Below are positions 54,086-64,000 of a stretch of DNA of 64,000 nucleotides, piece by piece. The position numbers and the translations under genes were made by a program. The number at the start of each line of letters is the position of its first letter. Position 1 is the stretch's first letter. Location of the stretch: the NCBI GenBank assembly GCA_946811185.2, contig OX328110.1, positions 13,806,516 through 13,870,515 of the forward strand. Reading direction: 5' to 3'. Below the pieces are notes generated by a model. That model was not told the origin of the DNA and searched no databases. It worked only from the letters and a program-made list of their open reading frames with translations. Origin of the DNA: Hippopus hippopus (taxonomy: Eukaryota; Mollusca; Bivalvia; Cardiida; Cardiidae).

Positions 54086-54298
54086 TTAACCCTTAATCTG
54101 CTTCATTAGTGTAATGAAACTTTCAAGGTGTTAGTAAAATCCCAAATTTGGCTATTTCAATGGTATTTTTTGAGAAAGATACCTCCTTATTGGGCAGTGT
54201 AGATCCAAGTTCAAACTGCCTGTTCTGTGCAGTGTTATCTTGATCAACACTGTCTCCGCAAAACGTCCTTGAGTCATGCTTATCAGCCGTAGGGTTAA
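54086..54298 (+). mobile_element. Family B MITE, TTAA-bounded
   Basis: TTAACCCTTAATCTGCTTCA to GCCGTAGGGTTAA, with hairpin arms GTAGATCCAAGTTCAAACTG and CAGTGTTATCTTGATCAAC, diverged. Confidence 0.75.
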
Positions 54299-54339
54299 GA
54301 TCAAAGTAATTTCCCTTTCAAAGTTACCTTTGTCCTGAA

Positions 54340-54975
54340 TGTCTCAGCAAAAGGGAAAGTGTAGATCAAAGATCAGACTGCATGTTTTGTTCTGTCTGAT
54401 CTTGATATACACTAGCCTAAAGGGCAACTGAAGTTCTGAAAGGTATTTTATAGGTTAATGAGAGAACATTTTGAATGAAGATCCTATGTTTTAACAACCC
54501 TAAAGAAGAAGCCTTTAGGAATGATAGAAAGAAGTAAATACAGCATCCAGAGGTTTCTCCTTTTACCACAATATTTTCAATGTTTTTCAAGACAAGTCAC
54601 ATGAACCACATTTGATTTTTTTTTCTGTAAGTGTTTTTAATATTGACAAGTCTAAAATTTTGTCATCTAAATTAGGTTAACCCATTTAATAAGCTCTTTA
54701 CCAAATGAAAGAATTTAGACTCATCTGCACTGAAAGCACTTGAAGACGAGAAATCAAACGTTGCTCAAATTATGTGAGATGTGAAAAAGGTAGAGAACAT
54801 TATAGGAGACAATGCTGGCAGCATTTCCCCCTTTTTCCACAACATTTCCAAAAGTCCTCCTCATCAAAACTGTTAAAATGGTATGGGTTCAAAGATGCTG
54901 ATAAAAACTGCAGGCAGTGTAGAATAGGATCAGACTACCCAAAACAGGCAGTTTGATCTTTGATCTACGACCTCC
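54340..54975. repeat. Family B-type short hairpins and a degraded family A copy
   Basis: AGATCAAAGATCAGACTGCA with CTGTCTGATCTTGATATACA (54360-54416), another such hairpin at 54914-54975, and a worn family A copy between (54690-54900). Similar short hairpins occur at 9373-9435, 19344-19398, 30434-30500, 30646-30705, 37723-37786 and 56247-56310. Confidence 0.6.
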
Positions 54976-55613
54976 AGGCATTTGAGATGCATGTTATTTA
55001 GCAAAAACTACCTAGAAACTGTATTTAAGTAGACTTCTTTTCTACAAGCTGAATGAATCTTTTTTATTCATTTGTCTTAGGGTTGTGACTTTAGCAAACA
55101 AAACCCTGGGAAAACATGGGAGGAGACAACATGTGTAGCTAGTAACCAGCATTTTCTTCTTTTCCCATAATGTTTTCTACCTGTTCACTGGCAAATAGCA
55201 TAATTTAAGCCACATTTGATGTGTTGTCTGCAAGTGCTTTCAATGCAGACAAGTCCGAAATTTCTTTGTTTAGTAACGGGTTGATTAAATGGGCGAAACT
55301 ATGATTTTAGTCTATGATTTTAATACATTAACTAGTAATGTTTTCGGTGAAGAGGTATTTAAAATTTTGTCGTCAAGTACATTTAAATTGTTAACACTTT
55401 TCCAAATAACAAAAATTTTAGACTTGTCCAAATTGAAAGCATTTTCCAACAACAAAATAAAAGAAATTGTGACTCAAAAATTGAAATATGTGTTTGGAAG
55501 TGTAAGAAAAACAGTGTGGGAAAAGGAGAAAATGCTGGTTATCAGAATGCTTTCAAAAATCTTTATCTATTAGGTCATTAAAACTTGGGATTTTTTTGAT
55601 AAAGTGTTAATGA

Positions 55614-55619
55614 TTTATT
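55614..55619 (-). promoter_or_regulatory. Candidate poly(A) signal for the minus-strand gene
   Basis: TTTATT on the plus strand is AATAAA on the minus strand, about 240 nt after the stop codon at 55857-55859. A family A MITE (about 55622-55845) lies between them. Confidence 0.45.
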
Positions 55620-55621
55620 TA

Positions 55622-55845
55622 TCCTTTTACCACAGAATCACTTGTTTAAACGACCCCAAGAAAGACACCTTCTGAAAACATGGATGGAAAAGGAGAAAAT
55701 GCTGGTAATCAGCATTTTCTCCTTTTCCGAAGATGTTTTCAACCTATTCAAAGACAAATACAATATTTTGAAAAATATTGTAATTGTGGTTGGTAAATTC
55801 TTGTAAAATGGATGTCTAAAATTATGTTGTGTGGTAAAGGGTTAA
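55622..55845 (-). mobile_element. Family A MITE in the probable 3' UTR of the minus-strand gene
   Basis: CCTTTTACCACAGAATCAC to GTGTGGTAAAGGGTTAA, ending 12 bp from the stop codon; palindrome tip CTGGTAATCAGC. Confidence 0.68.
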
Positions 55846-55856
55846 GGGTTTTTAAT

Positions 55857-56173
55857 TTAGGGTGTTGTCACCGCTGTTGTTGTTGTAGCTGTTGTGGTGG
55901 TGGTGGGTGGACTGGCTGTGAAATTTGAAGGCTCAAACTCGGAACCACAGAGTTCAAACCCTGGGTGACGATCCGGCCTAATCAGGGTTGTTGGATTGGC
56001 ATGCTCACACCAGTTCAATACACATGAGCACTGGTTTGTCCCTGGAATGCAGTAGGAGTGAAATGTACGCCCGGGGTAGAAGCATTCGTTTATGAAAGTT
56101 GATAATTGACATTGGTCTATATCAAGCCTGTCTGCTGCACCTTCTGTACAGTTTACTCTTCCTGTAGGGCACT
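55857..56173 (-). CDS. Terminal exon: nine-Cys domain and Thr tail
   Basis: 317 nt, starts phase 1. Reads ECPTGRVNCTEG, then INECFYPGRTFHSYC and NQCSCVLNWCEH. Ends with SPPTTTTTATTTTAVTTP and TAA. The Thr run is encoded by an ACA/ACC repeat, so its length may vary between individuals. Confidence 0.8.
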
Positions 56174-59100
56174 CTGTAAAGAAAAAAGATACATTTAACC
56201 CTGAACTCTGTCCTTACTGTAGACAACACCAGAAGTTTTCATGAACATTGTAGATCAAGATCAGACTGCACATTCTGTGCAGTCTAATCTTTGATCTACA
56301 CTATCCACTACTTTATTCTATACTGTTACAAAACTGTCTTTTCTTCTTGCAATGGAACTATATTTGTAGCCATTGTAAAAAGGTAATTCATTAATTTGGT
56401 ACTGAAAGAATTATTCTGCTAAATAAGTTAAATAGAAATTTTCCAGATGATAGTAAAAACTCAAATGTTGCAATTTCAAAGTTATTGTTTCGAGTAAAGT
56501 CTCTTCCTATTGGACAGTGTAGATCTAAGATCAGACTGCACGTTCCGTGCAGTCTGATCTTGATCTACAATGTCTGCAAAAGGTCATTGAATTGCACTTA
56601 GCAGCCTATGGGTTAATTCTTTACCAGATAATAAAATTTTAGACTTGTCCAAATTGAGAGGAAAATGTTTCTCAAAAGTTTAAATTTGCTTTTGGAGGGT
56701 AGAAAATGAAAAAATGCTGGTTACAAGTATTTTCTCCTATTCCTGAAAGGTTTTCTAAAGTCTTCCTTTTCAGGGTCGTTAGAAGTTAGGATTGTGTAGT
56801 ATAGGGTTAAACATCAAGACCAGACTACTTATAGACTGCAGCTTGATCTTGGATCTACACTGTCCAACTTTCTGTCAAATGAACAACACTGGGAAGGCGT
56901 GGTATATGAAAAGATGGTCATTTATCATTTGCCATAGTAAGAAATCTATTTTAAAGATACATGTAGAGTAAAATATCAAACAGAACTTACCACTTAGCTG
57001 TTTAACTCTGTACCACATGAGAAATATGTAGACTTGTCTAAACTGAAAGCATTTGCAGATGACAATTTAAATGTGACTCAACTGATGAAATTAACTTTTG
57101 ATGGGGTAGAAAACAATGCGTGAAAAGGAGAAAATGCTGATTACCAGCTTTTTCTCCTTTTCCCCCAATGTTTTCCACAGGCTTCTTCCTCAAGGTCGTT
57201 AAAAGTCAGGATTGTTTGGTAAAGGGTTAACATTTCACCACACAATCTGAAGTTTTAATGCCTTTGAGGAGACTTTTGAAAACATTCTGGGATGAAGAAA
57301 AAAATGCTTACAACCAGCAATTTCTCTTTTTCCACAATGTTTTTCTCCCTTTCAAAGACGAATCTCACAATATGAACCAAATTTAATTTGTCGTCTGCAA
57401 ACACTGGATTTCAACAAATCCAAAATATAGTCGTTTGGTGGAGAGTTGAGTAATTAGTGAATATTGAGAGATTTTGGGGCTAAACAGACCTACAACACAA
57501 TGGGCTTTTCTTTTGTTCTATAATGTTACTGTCTAATGAGGCTTCCATAAAGAGGTTAAAATGTCTGATAGTCAACTGAGGTACCTTTCATTAACTGTGA
57601 AGTTAAACGCCATTTTTTCAGGAATTGAATCTACACATGTACAATCCCTGCTTTACCCAAAGATATGAAGTGGCATAAAGTTATGCTAATACTAAATCAA
57701 ATTGTGAAATTGCACAGTTCAGTGAAACTTGTTTTCAGACTTAATGCTTGCTTAGGAAAAAAAGACATGTACGCAAATTTCATGGTACTCAGTTTAGTGA
57801 AAGGTACCCCTGGATCCTGTGTCATATAGAATTATTGTGCCATGGTTCAACCCTTTACCACACAATCCTTCGAGGATTATTTATGGTGCCTCATAACTCA
57901 TGTCCATGGTTTAGTGAACAATAAACCACGACAGAAGGAAGATTATTTCTTAATCATGTTTAGCTGCTACTGTCTACCTGTACCATTGCTCCACAGGGCT
58001 TTTCGTCTGTTACCAAGCAAATGGTCATTATGTCAAAATTAACTTACCGATACGTAAACCACAAGGTGGAAGGTTAAAGTTCTTCTCCCTCCGAATTGTG
58101 CCATCAGCTGATAGTCTGCATTTCAGGCCGGTATAACTTCCTGCTATTGAGTCTGGAATTGTCATCATACACTGTGTGCGAATTCCCGCTGTGTTGGAGT
58201 GCTCTATTGTACAGGTTTTATTTTCTAGAATAATCAAAAGCAGAGCTCCAGATAAGAGGGAGTGATGGTATTCTAAATCCTTTATTTCTCTTCCAAACCC
58301 TATGTTGTGAGTACTCATTAGAATCGTCTCGATGAGACGATTCTAACGAGTACCCATAACATAGGGTTTAGTGGACAATAATTAATATTTTCAATTTTGA
58401 AATCAGAATCACTCCCTCTATCTGGAGCTCTGATCAAAAGTGTATTTTAACCCTTTCCCATATGACAAGATCTAGACCCTTCCAAAATGAAAGCATTTGC
58501 AGACAAAAAATCAAATATCATGTAAATGGTAGGATTTTTCCTATGATCGGTTATAAAACATGGTGAGAAAAGGACAAAATCATGGTTTCGAGCATTTTCT
58601 CCTTTTCCCACATTTTCAAAAGGCCTTGCACAGGGCCGTTAAAACTCTGGATTGTATGGTAAAGAGTAAATTCTTGAAGTAAGTCTGAAAAAAAAAATCT
58701 GTCCTTTTGTGACCCTGAAAAAGTGGGGCTAGGTTGCTTAGGCTTTCTGACCTTGGGGGTTTGGGGTTTGAATCATGTGATGGGCAAGGTCAACCTTTGC
58801 AACTGCAGTACCTACAAAAGTATCATGGAGGCAATTTTATCACGTAAAACCTCCTCCACCAGTATATTATACCCATTTATTATATTCCTATCAATGAATT
58901 ACTGGGATTTCACAGTGAATTACACCACTAGTGATGATAATTATAGTATCATCACTAGTGACAATATAGTTTTAGAATGTTTACCTAAACAACTTTTTTC
59001 CTATATTGCTCATATCTTATCATTCTTGATAATTATTAAAGTGAAAAAGGGTCAATTAGGAATATAATAAATAGGATAATCAACTGGTTGTGTGTGATAT

Positions 59101-62100
59101 TATAAATCTGTCACTTGAACAGAGTTTGATGCGGTTTAAAACCTGGTTCTTCAGACTCGTTTTTTCGACCACATCACACCCCATTCTATTGACAGATTTT
59201 TAACATCATACACAATCAAATGATTATCCTCTATTTATCACATAAAACATCCTCCAGCAGTATATTAAACCCATGATTTATTTTTGGTAATTCATTAGTG
59301 CATTATCATTTTTTTGGGTCCTGGTTCTAGTTAGTTTTGTAATTATGAAGGTGTGACGCCAGCAAACAAACAAAAAAAAAAACAACCTTAGCACATGTCG
59401 GAATTTGTGCTACTCTGCCATTTCACAGGAAAATGGCATTGTTGTTGTTGCTAAGACATATATGTGCGAAAAATGTTACGATTTTCATGTTTAATAAGAA
59501 CAAAAAATTCAGCATAAGTGACTTTAAGTCAACAAAATTATAGAAACTTTTTCACTCTACTGTCAATGTAGAAGTCACAGAGCTATCTTCTTGTGTATGT
59601 ACACAGTTCAAACCGAACCACATCTTTAAAGATGGAACAGCGAGCAGTATACTGGCTGAAGATAATGATGCAAGATACTTATTTGTCTGTCATTCCTTTA
59701 TGTGATCAATAGAATCTCGCATTCATATTTATAATGTATTACCATTTTTATCAAACTTGTTAACTGAAATGTATATGACGCTCCCCAAGGCTCGCGTCGT
59801 AAAGTTTTATTCAACTCTTGATAACAATAATAACACATAAACAATCATGCAAGATCCTCCATTTATCCCAAAACTACACTTATTTTCAATGTTATACAGC
59901 CATTACACAATTTCTTATCTAATACTTGTTTGAGATAAGCAAATAGCTCCCTATTTGGGCAAAACTCTATAGGATCTGACAAGAGTTGGTTTTTAAGATA
60001 AAATGTTATTAAACGTGTCTACAAAAAAATGTTATTAAGCCTGCCAAAGGCTCGCATAATAACATTTTTGTGGCTGAGTTAAATAAATTTTTGACTCAAA
60101 AGCCAATGAATGTCAGATTCTTTTTATCACCTAACTGTATAACAAGAATTATAGTCAATATCGAGGATCTTACATGAGTGTTTATGTATTATCATTTTTA
60201 CCAAACGAGTTGCCTAAAATTGTATGACGTGAGCCTTGGCAAGCGTCAAATACAATTTAGTCAACGAGTTTGATAAAAATGATAATACATAAACACAAAT
60301 GTGAGATTCTATTTATCACATAAAACGAATGACAGACAAAAACATCCTGCATCATCACCTTTTGCCTATATACTGTTCACAGATCCATGTCTACAATTGT
60401 AGTTTGGTTTCAAATGTGTACATACACAAGTAGATAGCTCAATGACATTTACACCGAAAGTAGAATAAAATAGTTTTAAGAGGGGGGTAAGGGCAACTAA
60501 TTTAGCAATTTTGTTGCTTTTAAAAAGCTTTCGCTGCATTTCTTGCTTTTTATTAAACATGAAAATCAAAAACTGCCCCTTGTATACGCCTTTGCAAAAA
60601 TGACGTCAATTTTCTGCGAAACGGCGTCGTAGTACAAAATCCGGCATTTACTGTGGTTGGTTTCTCAAGCTTCATGCACTCATGACTGAAAACTGATCAG
60701 AACCGGGACCAAAAAAAAATTTCTAAAGATTTCACTACATAAGCCCATGTAAAACTTCTGACCCCTGGGGTGGGGTTAAATTCAACCCTAGGGCTATAAT
60801 ATGAGCACTCTTGGTTGAGGCCCACTAGATAAAGCCACATGCAAAATTTGGTAACCCTAGGCCTCATGGCTAGGTACAGGAAGATTTCTAAAGTTTTCTC
60901 TATATAAGCCTATGTAAAACTTGTGCCCCCCAGGGTGGGGTCAAATTTGACCCCAGGGCTATAATTTTAAGAAACTTGATAGAGGTCTACTAGATAAAGC
61001 TACATGCAAAATTTGGTAGCCCTAGGCCTTATGGTTTCAGACAAAAAGATTTTCAAAGATTTCCAATATTTTTAAGTTTTGTTGCCATGGCAACCAGAGT
61101 TTTTGAAGGAATTAAATTCTTTCAAGAAATTCTGAAGAGGACCATGGCAGGATCATTTCTGTGAAGTTTCATCAAAATTGGCTGGGTAGTTTCAGAGAAG
61201 AAGACGTTTAAAGTAAAAGCTAATGGACGGACAACGGGCCATGACATAAGCCTGCTGGCCTTCGGCCAGTGGAGCTAAAAATGATAATACATAAACATTC
61301 ATGTAACATCCTCTGTTTCTAGACTTGTTTACCTGTCAGAATGTCTTGATTGCTGCCTCTCACACCCACAACATTGGCCTGATAGTTTGTACAGTCCCCA
61401 TACACAGAGCAGTTAGTGATAAACTGGGAACTACCACTTGTATCATTAAAGAATCTCTGTTCAATACTCACATTTACTGTTGGTTCTGAAGCAAAAAAAG
61501 TATTGAACTCTCCACCACACAATCCTGACTTTTAACAACACTAAAATAGAAGGCTTTGAAGAAAATTGTAGACAAGGAGAAAATGTTGGTAACCAGTATT
61601 TTCTCCTTTTCCCACAATGTTTTGTATCCCTCCAAAGACTAATCACATGATCAATCACTTAATATGTTTCTCCTTCAAATGCTTTAAAATTTGACAATAC
61701 TGATATTTTGTTGTCTGGTAAGGCTGTTAATCCTTAATGTTTAATAGCCTAATAAAAATGTAGACTGATCTAGATTAAGAGCATTTTTTGAAAATTGATC
61801 AAAATTTACGAGGGTTGTTCGATATGTAATGTGTATTGTACGATATATCAAAAGCATTCGACTCAAATAGTGAAATGAACATTACATCCCTTCAAAGTAT
61901 TCTCCGCGGTTTGAAATACATAATTTCAATCTCTGAATCTATTTCTGAAATGCGTCACGGTATGCTGATTTAGGTAGACCTCTGAGGCACTGACTGATGG
62001 CTGAGCCACTTAGGGCTTGTCGGGACTTGTAACGACGACCAGATAAGAATTTTTTAAGTTTTGGAAAAAGGAAAAAGTCGCATGGGGCTAGATCTGGAGA

Positions 62101-63784
62101 GTATGGTGGGTGTGGCAAGACGGTAACCTTCTCCGACTTCAAAAATTGCTTCACAAGCTCAGATGTATGTGATGGAGCATTATCATGAAGTAGGCGAACA
62201 TGCCTAAATCCTGACACAGGGCGTCGTTTAAGATAATATTTCTTGACCTTTTTTAGTATAACATCTCGGTAATACCGACCTGTAACACTTTTGCCCTTCA
62301 GCACCGGAATTTGTACGGCTATACCATCATATGAGAAGAATATGCAATAAAGAACCTTCTTTGTGCTTATGCTTCTTTTGGCAACTACAGGCCTTCTACC
62401 GTGTTTAGTTAGCCATATTTTGTTTCCAATTTTTCTTACTGGTTTGAAATAGTGAACCCATGTTTCGTCACCAGTAACAATGTTTGCAAATTGTCTTCGA
62501 TTGAATTCGGGAAACATTTTGAGCAATTGCTTAGCGGTTTGTGCTCGTACCCGTTTTTGGTCATCTGTCAATATATGCGGTATCCATCTGGCAGAAATCT
62601 TTCGTACTTTCAAAATACGCTTCAAAATGAAATGCAATCGGGATAGCGATATGCCAACAGCATTGGCAATATCACGAATCGTGTATCTGCCATCACTTTC
62701 AATTATTTCCCTGACTTTTGAGATATTTGCCTTGCCTGTTACAGTCACAGGTCGGCCAGATTTTGCTGCATCTTTGACGGACTCTGTGCCAGTCAGAAAT
62801 TTCATACTCCACCTACGAACTGTCTCATAAGATACTTATCAGACCCATAAACTTCCCCCAATCCAGTAAAAATCTGTATTACTGAATGACTGAGTTTTGT
62901 GCGAACTTTTACATAAGCTCTAATTTCTTTAATATTCTTAATCCGTTTCCCAACCATTTTTACAACAGTGGTCAACGACTAGCTCTATTGAAATGACTAT
63001 AAGTTTAAAACTATGTGGAGCTGAAGGCTCGTGTTTATACCGTTGGAAAGTTATTGAATAGAGCTATTAAACCGTATCATCATCCACGAAATCGTGCAAA
63101 GCGTTATCGCGCTGTGGTACAATACACATTACATATCGAACAGCCCTCGTACATGTAGCTCAATTGATGGTCTTTGTCCTTGAATGGATACAAAAACATT
63201 GCGGGAAAAAGAGTAAATGCTGGTTACGGGTATTTTCTCCTTTTCCCACAATGTCTTCAAAAGCCCCTTTCATCATGGTTATCAGGGGCATTATATACAC
63301 AATCACTGGGGTTATAGAAATATGGAACTGTATGGTAAACATTTAACATGAAAGGAAAACAAATGAGCCGTGCTCTGACAAACAGGGGCTTAATGCATCT
63401 CTGCATTGCCTGATACCAGGCAAGTCATCACATAATTATGGACCCATAAAATCAATTTTTTCAAACAACAGACTTAATTACGACTTAGAATGAGCCATGA
63501 TTATTTCACATGCGGACTTCCCAGGCTGACATACACATGTAGGTCAATACTTTTCACACATGCATTAAGCCCCTTTTTCACAGATAATGGTTTAAATAAA
63601 ATATCAATAGTATGCATAATCCTTACAGCAAAAGAAAGTTCTCACCTTCTAGAGTTACATTCAACATAAAGACATGCTTGCTTCCGAAACTAATACTGTA
63701 AGTCCCTATAGTGGCACATGTTGCTGTTATTTCTTCACTGGTCCAGTTACCCTCTATGAAGTCTATTGGACCATCCTCATTAGT
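55857..63784 (-). CDS. Cys-rich secreted-type protein gene (3' part, four exons)
   Basis: Gene-level entry, read right to left. Exons: 63784-63646, 61485-61333, 58224-58048, 56173-55857. Splice sites are AG/GT, phases 0-1, 1-1, 1-1, 1-stop, and 786 nt give 261 residues plus TAA. Eight N-x-S/T sequons and about 16 Cys point to an extracellular protein. Symmetric phase 1 exons are typical of shuffled extracellular domains. The Cys-rich last exon is faintly like a von Willebrand C domain, but I do not assign a family. The 5' end is beyond the window. Confidence 0.78.
56395..56616 (+). mobile_element. Family B MITE sharing TTAA with a family A copy
   Basis: TCTGCTAAATAAGTTAAATA block, hairpin AGATCAGACTGCACGTTCCG / GTGCAGTCTGATCTTGATCT, end AGCCTATGGGTTAA. 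The TTAA at 56613-56616 begins the family A copy at 56613-56810. Confidence 0.7.
56613..56810 (+). mobile_element. Family A MITE
   Basis: TTAATTCTTTACCAGATAAT to GTAGTATAGGGTTAA; the left palindrome arm is partly deleted (GAAAATGAAAAAATGCTGG). Confidence 0.65.
57002..57230 (+). mobile_element. Family A MITE, TTAA-bounded
   Basis: TTAACTCTGTACCACATGAG to TTTGGTAAAGGGTTAA. The right TTAA starts another copy in opposite orientation (57227 to about 57449). Confidence 0.72.
58048..58224 (-). CDS. Exon: four-Cys segment
   Basis: 177 nt, phase 1-1. Contains NKTCTIEHSNTAGIRTQC, GLKCRLSADGTIRREKNF and PPCGLRI. The order CT..Q.QC...C resembles an Ig-like or complement-type extracellular segment, not assignable. 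Donor G|GTAAGT. A hAT MITE lies 16 nt upstream of its acceptor. Confidence 0.78.
58241..58432. mobile_element. hAT-type MITE with perfect 8-bp target duplication
   Basis: Flanked by ATCAAAAG on both sides (58233-58240 and 58433-58440). Ends CAGAGCTCCAGAT and ATCTGGAGCTCTG. The inner arms AACCCTATGTTGTGAGTACT and AGTACCCATAACATAGGGTT pair around GTCTCGATGAGAC. Confidence 0.9.
58450..58672 (+). mobile_element. Family A MITE
   Basis: TTAACCCTTTCCCATATGAC to TATGGTAAAGAGTAAA; palindrome weakened (CATGGTTTCGAGC). Confidence 0.62.
58925..58962. repeat. Short near-perfect hairpin
   Basis: CACTAGTGATGATA and its complement TATCATCACTAGTG flank a short ATTATAG spacer. Lies beside a family E fragment. 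Confidence 0.8.
59236..60700. repeat. Family E copies in inverted arrangement with AT-rich foldbacks
   Basis: A forward family E copy (59236-59760) and a reversed one (about 60300-60700) bracket 540 bp of foldback sequence with AAATGTTATTAAGCCTGCCAA and TAATAACATTTTTGTGG. The middle shares GGATCTGACAAGAGTTGGTT with the 33-bp repeat at 24133. No coding content. Confidence 0.6.
60740..61280 (+). mobile_element. Dispersed repeat ending GGCCAGTGGAGCT, copy 2
   Basis: Same blocks as 51370-51757. The front unit is present twice (about 60765 and 60940: CCCCAGGGTGGGGTCAAATT or close), a local tandem duplication of about 170 bp. Confidence 0.72.
61333..61485 (-). CDS. Exon: glycosylated segment with two Cys
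   Basis: 153 nt, phase 1-1. Contains EPTVNVSIEQRFFNDTSG, then TNCSVYGDCTNY. Three or four N-x-S/T sequons in 51 residues. Acceptor TTTTTTTGCTTCAG, donor G|GTAAAC. Confidence 0.8.
61505..61735 (-). mobile_element. Family A MITE at the acceptor side of an exon
   Basis: GAACTCTCCACCACACAATC start, palindrome near 61594, end GTCTGGTAAGGCTGTTAA. Begins about 20 nt upstream of the acceptor of the exon 61333-61485. Confidence 0.65.
61809..63149 (-). mobile_element. mariner element, copy 2 (1341 bp)
   Basis: Same ends as copy 1 (CGAGGGTTGTTCGATATG and CATATCGAACAGCCCTCG) with TA at 61807-61808 and 63150-63151. Lies in sense orientation in the intron between exons 63646 and 61485 of the minus-strand gene. 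Confidence 0.94.
61882..62957 (-). pseudogene. mariner transposase, nearly complete (copy 2)
   Basis: An open stretch of 288 residues (62805-61939) carries [21 protein letters not shown] and [13 protein letters not shown], the DD34D triad. It is broken upstream by a one-base deletion (GATACTTATC against GATACCATATC in copy 1) that disrupts the helix-turn-helix region, and downstream by TGG to TAG after DAFQK, which removes the last 19 or so residues. Copy 2 has one more residue than copy 1 at QALSGSAIS. Confidence 0.92.
63359..63592. mobile_element. Family C palindromic MITE, partly eroded
   Basis: Left AAATGAGCCGTGCTCTGACA and GGGGCTTAATGCATCTCTGC; right GCATTAAGCCCCTTTTTCAC. The inner CAGCCTGCG hairpin is reduced to CCAGGCTGACA. 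Confidence 0.6.
63646..63784 (-). CDS. Exon: segment with single Cys, Ig-like flavour
   Basis: 139 nt, phase 0 to 1. Contains FIEGNWTSEEITATCATIGT then VFMLNVTLE. Two sequons. A C near the start of a strand with later alternating hydrophobics could be part of an Ig-like fold (weak). First exon visible on this side. Confidence 0.72.
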
Positions 63785-63817
63785 CTGAATAAAAATAAAC
63801 TGTGGAAGTTTTTTCTT

Positions 63818-64000
63818 TTAACCCTTAGGCGCTAGGCGTGACTCAAGGACCTTTTGCGGACACTGTAGATCAAGATCAGACTGCAATGAATGTGCAGTCT
63901 GATCTTTGATCTACACTGTCTGATAAGAAAATATCTTTTCCCCCAAAATACCTTTGAAATAGCAAGGTTTGGGTTTTTACTATTGGCTTGAAAGTTTCAT
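63818..64000 (-). mobile_element. Family B MITE, cut by the window edge
   Basis: TTAACCCTTAGGCGCTAGGC start, hairpin GATCAAGATCAGACTGCA / TGCAGTCTGATCTTTGATC, and the TTTTTACTATTGGCTTGAAA end block. Confidence 0.75.

Larger units (their letters stand above)
61740..63345 (+). mobile_element. Family A MITE split by mariner copy 2
   Basis: Left piece AATAAAAATGTAGACTGATC and GAGCATTTTTTGAAAATTG (to 61808), right piece TACATGTAGCTCAATTGATG, palindrome near 63226, and GTATGGTAAACATTTAA. The two pieces are continuous once the mariner and one TA are removed. Confidence 0.65.

Noticed and set aside
58723..59067. 114-codon open frame
   Set aside because: Covers a family E fragment and a hairpin; composition is that of AT-rich repeat, no signal of a gene.

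Overview
The window is eukaryotic and almost certainly from a bivalve mollusc. I infer this from small phase-conserved exons in long AT-rich introns, EGF and SEA-like extracellular modules, and repeat classes typical of bivalve genomes: tRNA-derived SINEs, MITEs carrying tandem repeats, elements ending in GGCCATGATGGCC, and hairpin elements built on AGCCTGCGCA. A dreissenid or other heterodont clam is my best guess; this is recollection, not a search. There are no bacterial features, rRNA genes, CRISPR arrays or intact tRNA genes.

Layout. (1) 195-41583, plus strand: the 3' part of one large gene, 19 exons, about 2.4 kb of coding sequence in 41 kb. Four EGF exons of exactly 114 nt are followed by five SEA-like modules, each built from three exons (a, b, c) with conserved splice phases. 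All 19 exons join into one uninterrupted frame of 804 residues ending in TAA at 41581-41583; the 5' end lies left of the window. (2) 24725-25706, plus strand: a possible small two-exon gene for an acidic protein of 127 residues, nested in the fifth-largest-scale intron region of the first gene (intron 22007-27246). (3) 41584-55856: an intergenic stretch between two converging genes, filled with repeats, including a 3.56 kb element with 22-bp terminal inverted repeats that holds a 145-bp array of 16 units. (4) 63784-55857, minus strand: the 3' part of a second gene, four exons, 261 residues of a probably secreted Cys-rich, N-glycosylated protein of unknown family.

Mobile DNA dominates. Family A is a MITE of about 220 bp with about 40-50 recognisable copies; it has TTAA ends, CCCTTTACCA termini and a central palindrome of about 65 nt. 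Family B is about 212 bp and shares TTAACCCTT ends. Two mariner (DD34D) copies and one deleted mariner are present, and both full-length mariners sit inside family A copies. There are also a hAT-type MITE with a perfect 8-bp target duplication 16 nt from a splice acceptor, a CAGGGGTG-ended element, at least five tRNA-derived SINE copies of one type plus one of another, and several tandem arrays.

How the genes work together: both long genes appear to encode secreted or cell-surface glycoproteins, each ending in a short Thr/Pro-rich tail without a visible membrane anchor. The sequence gives no evidence that they act in one pathway. Exon boundaries were read by eye from AG/GT sites plus frame continuity; the phase arithmetic closes exactly for both genes, which is the main support for the models.
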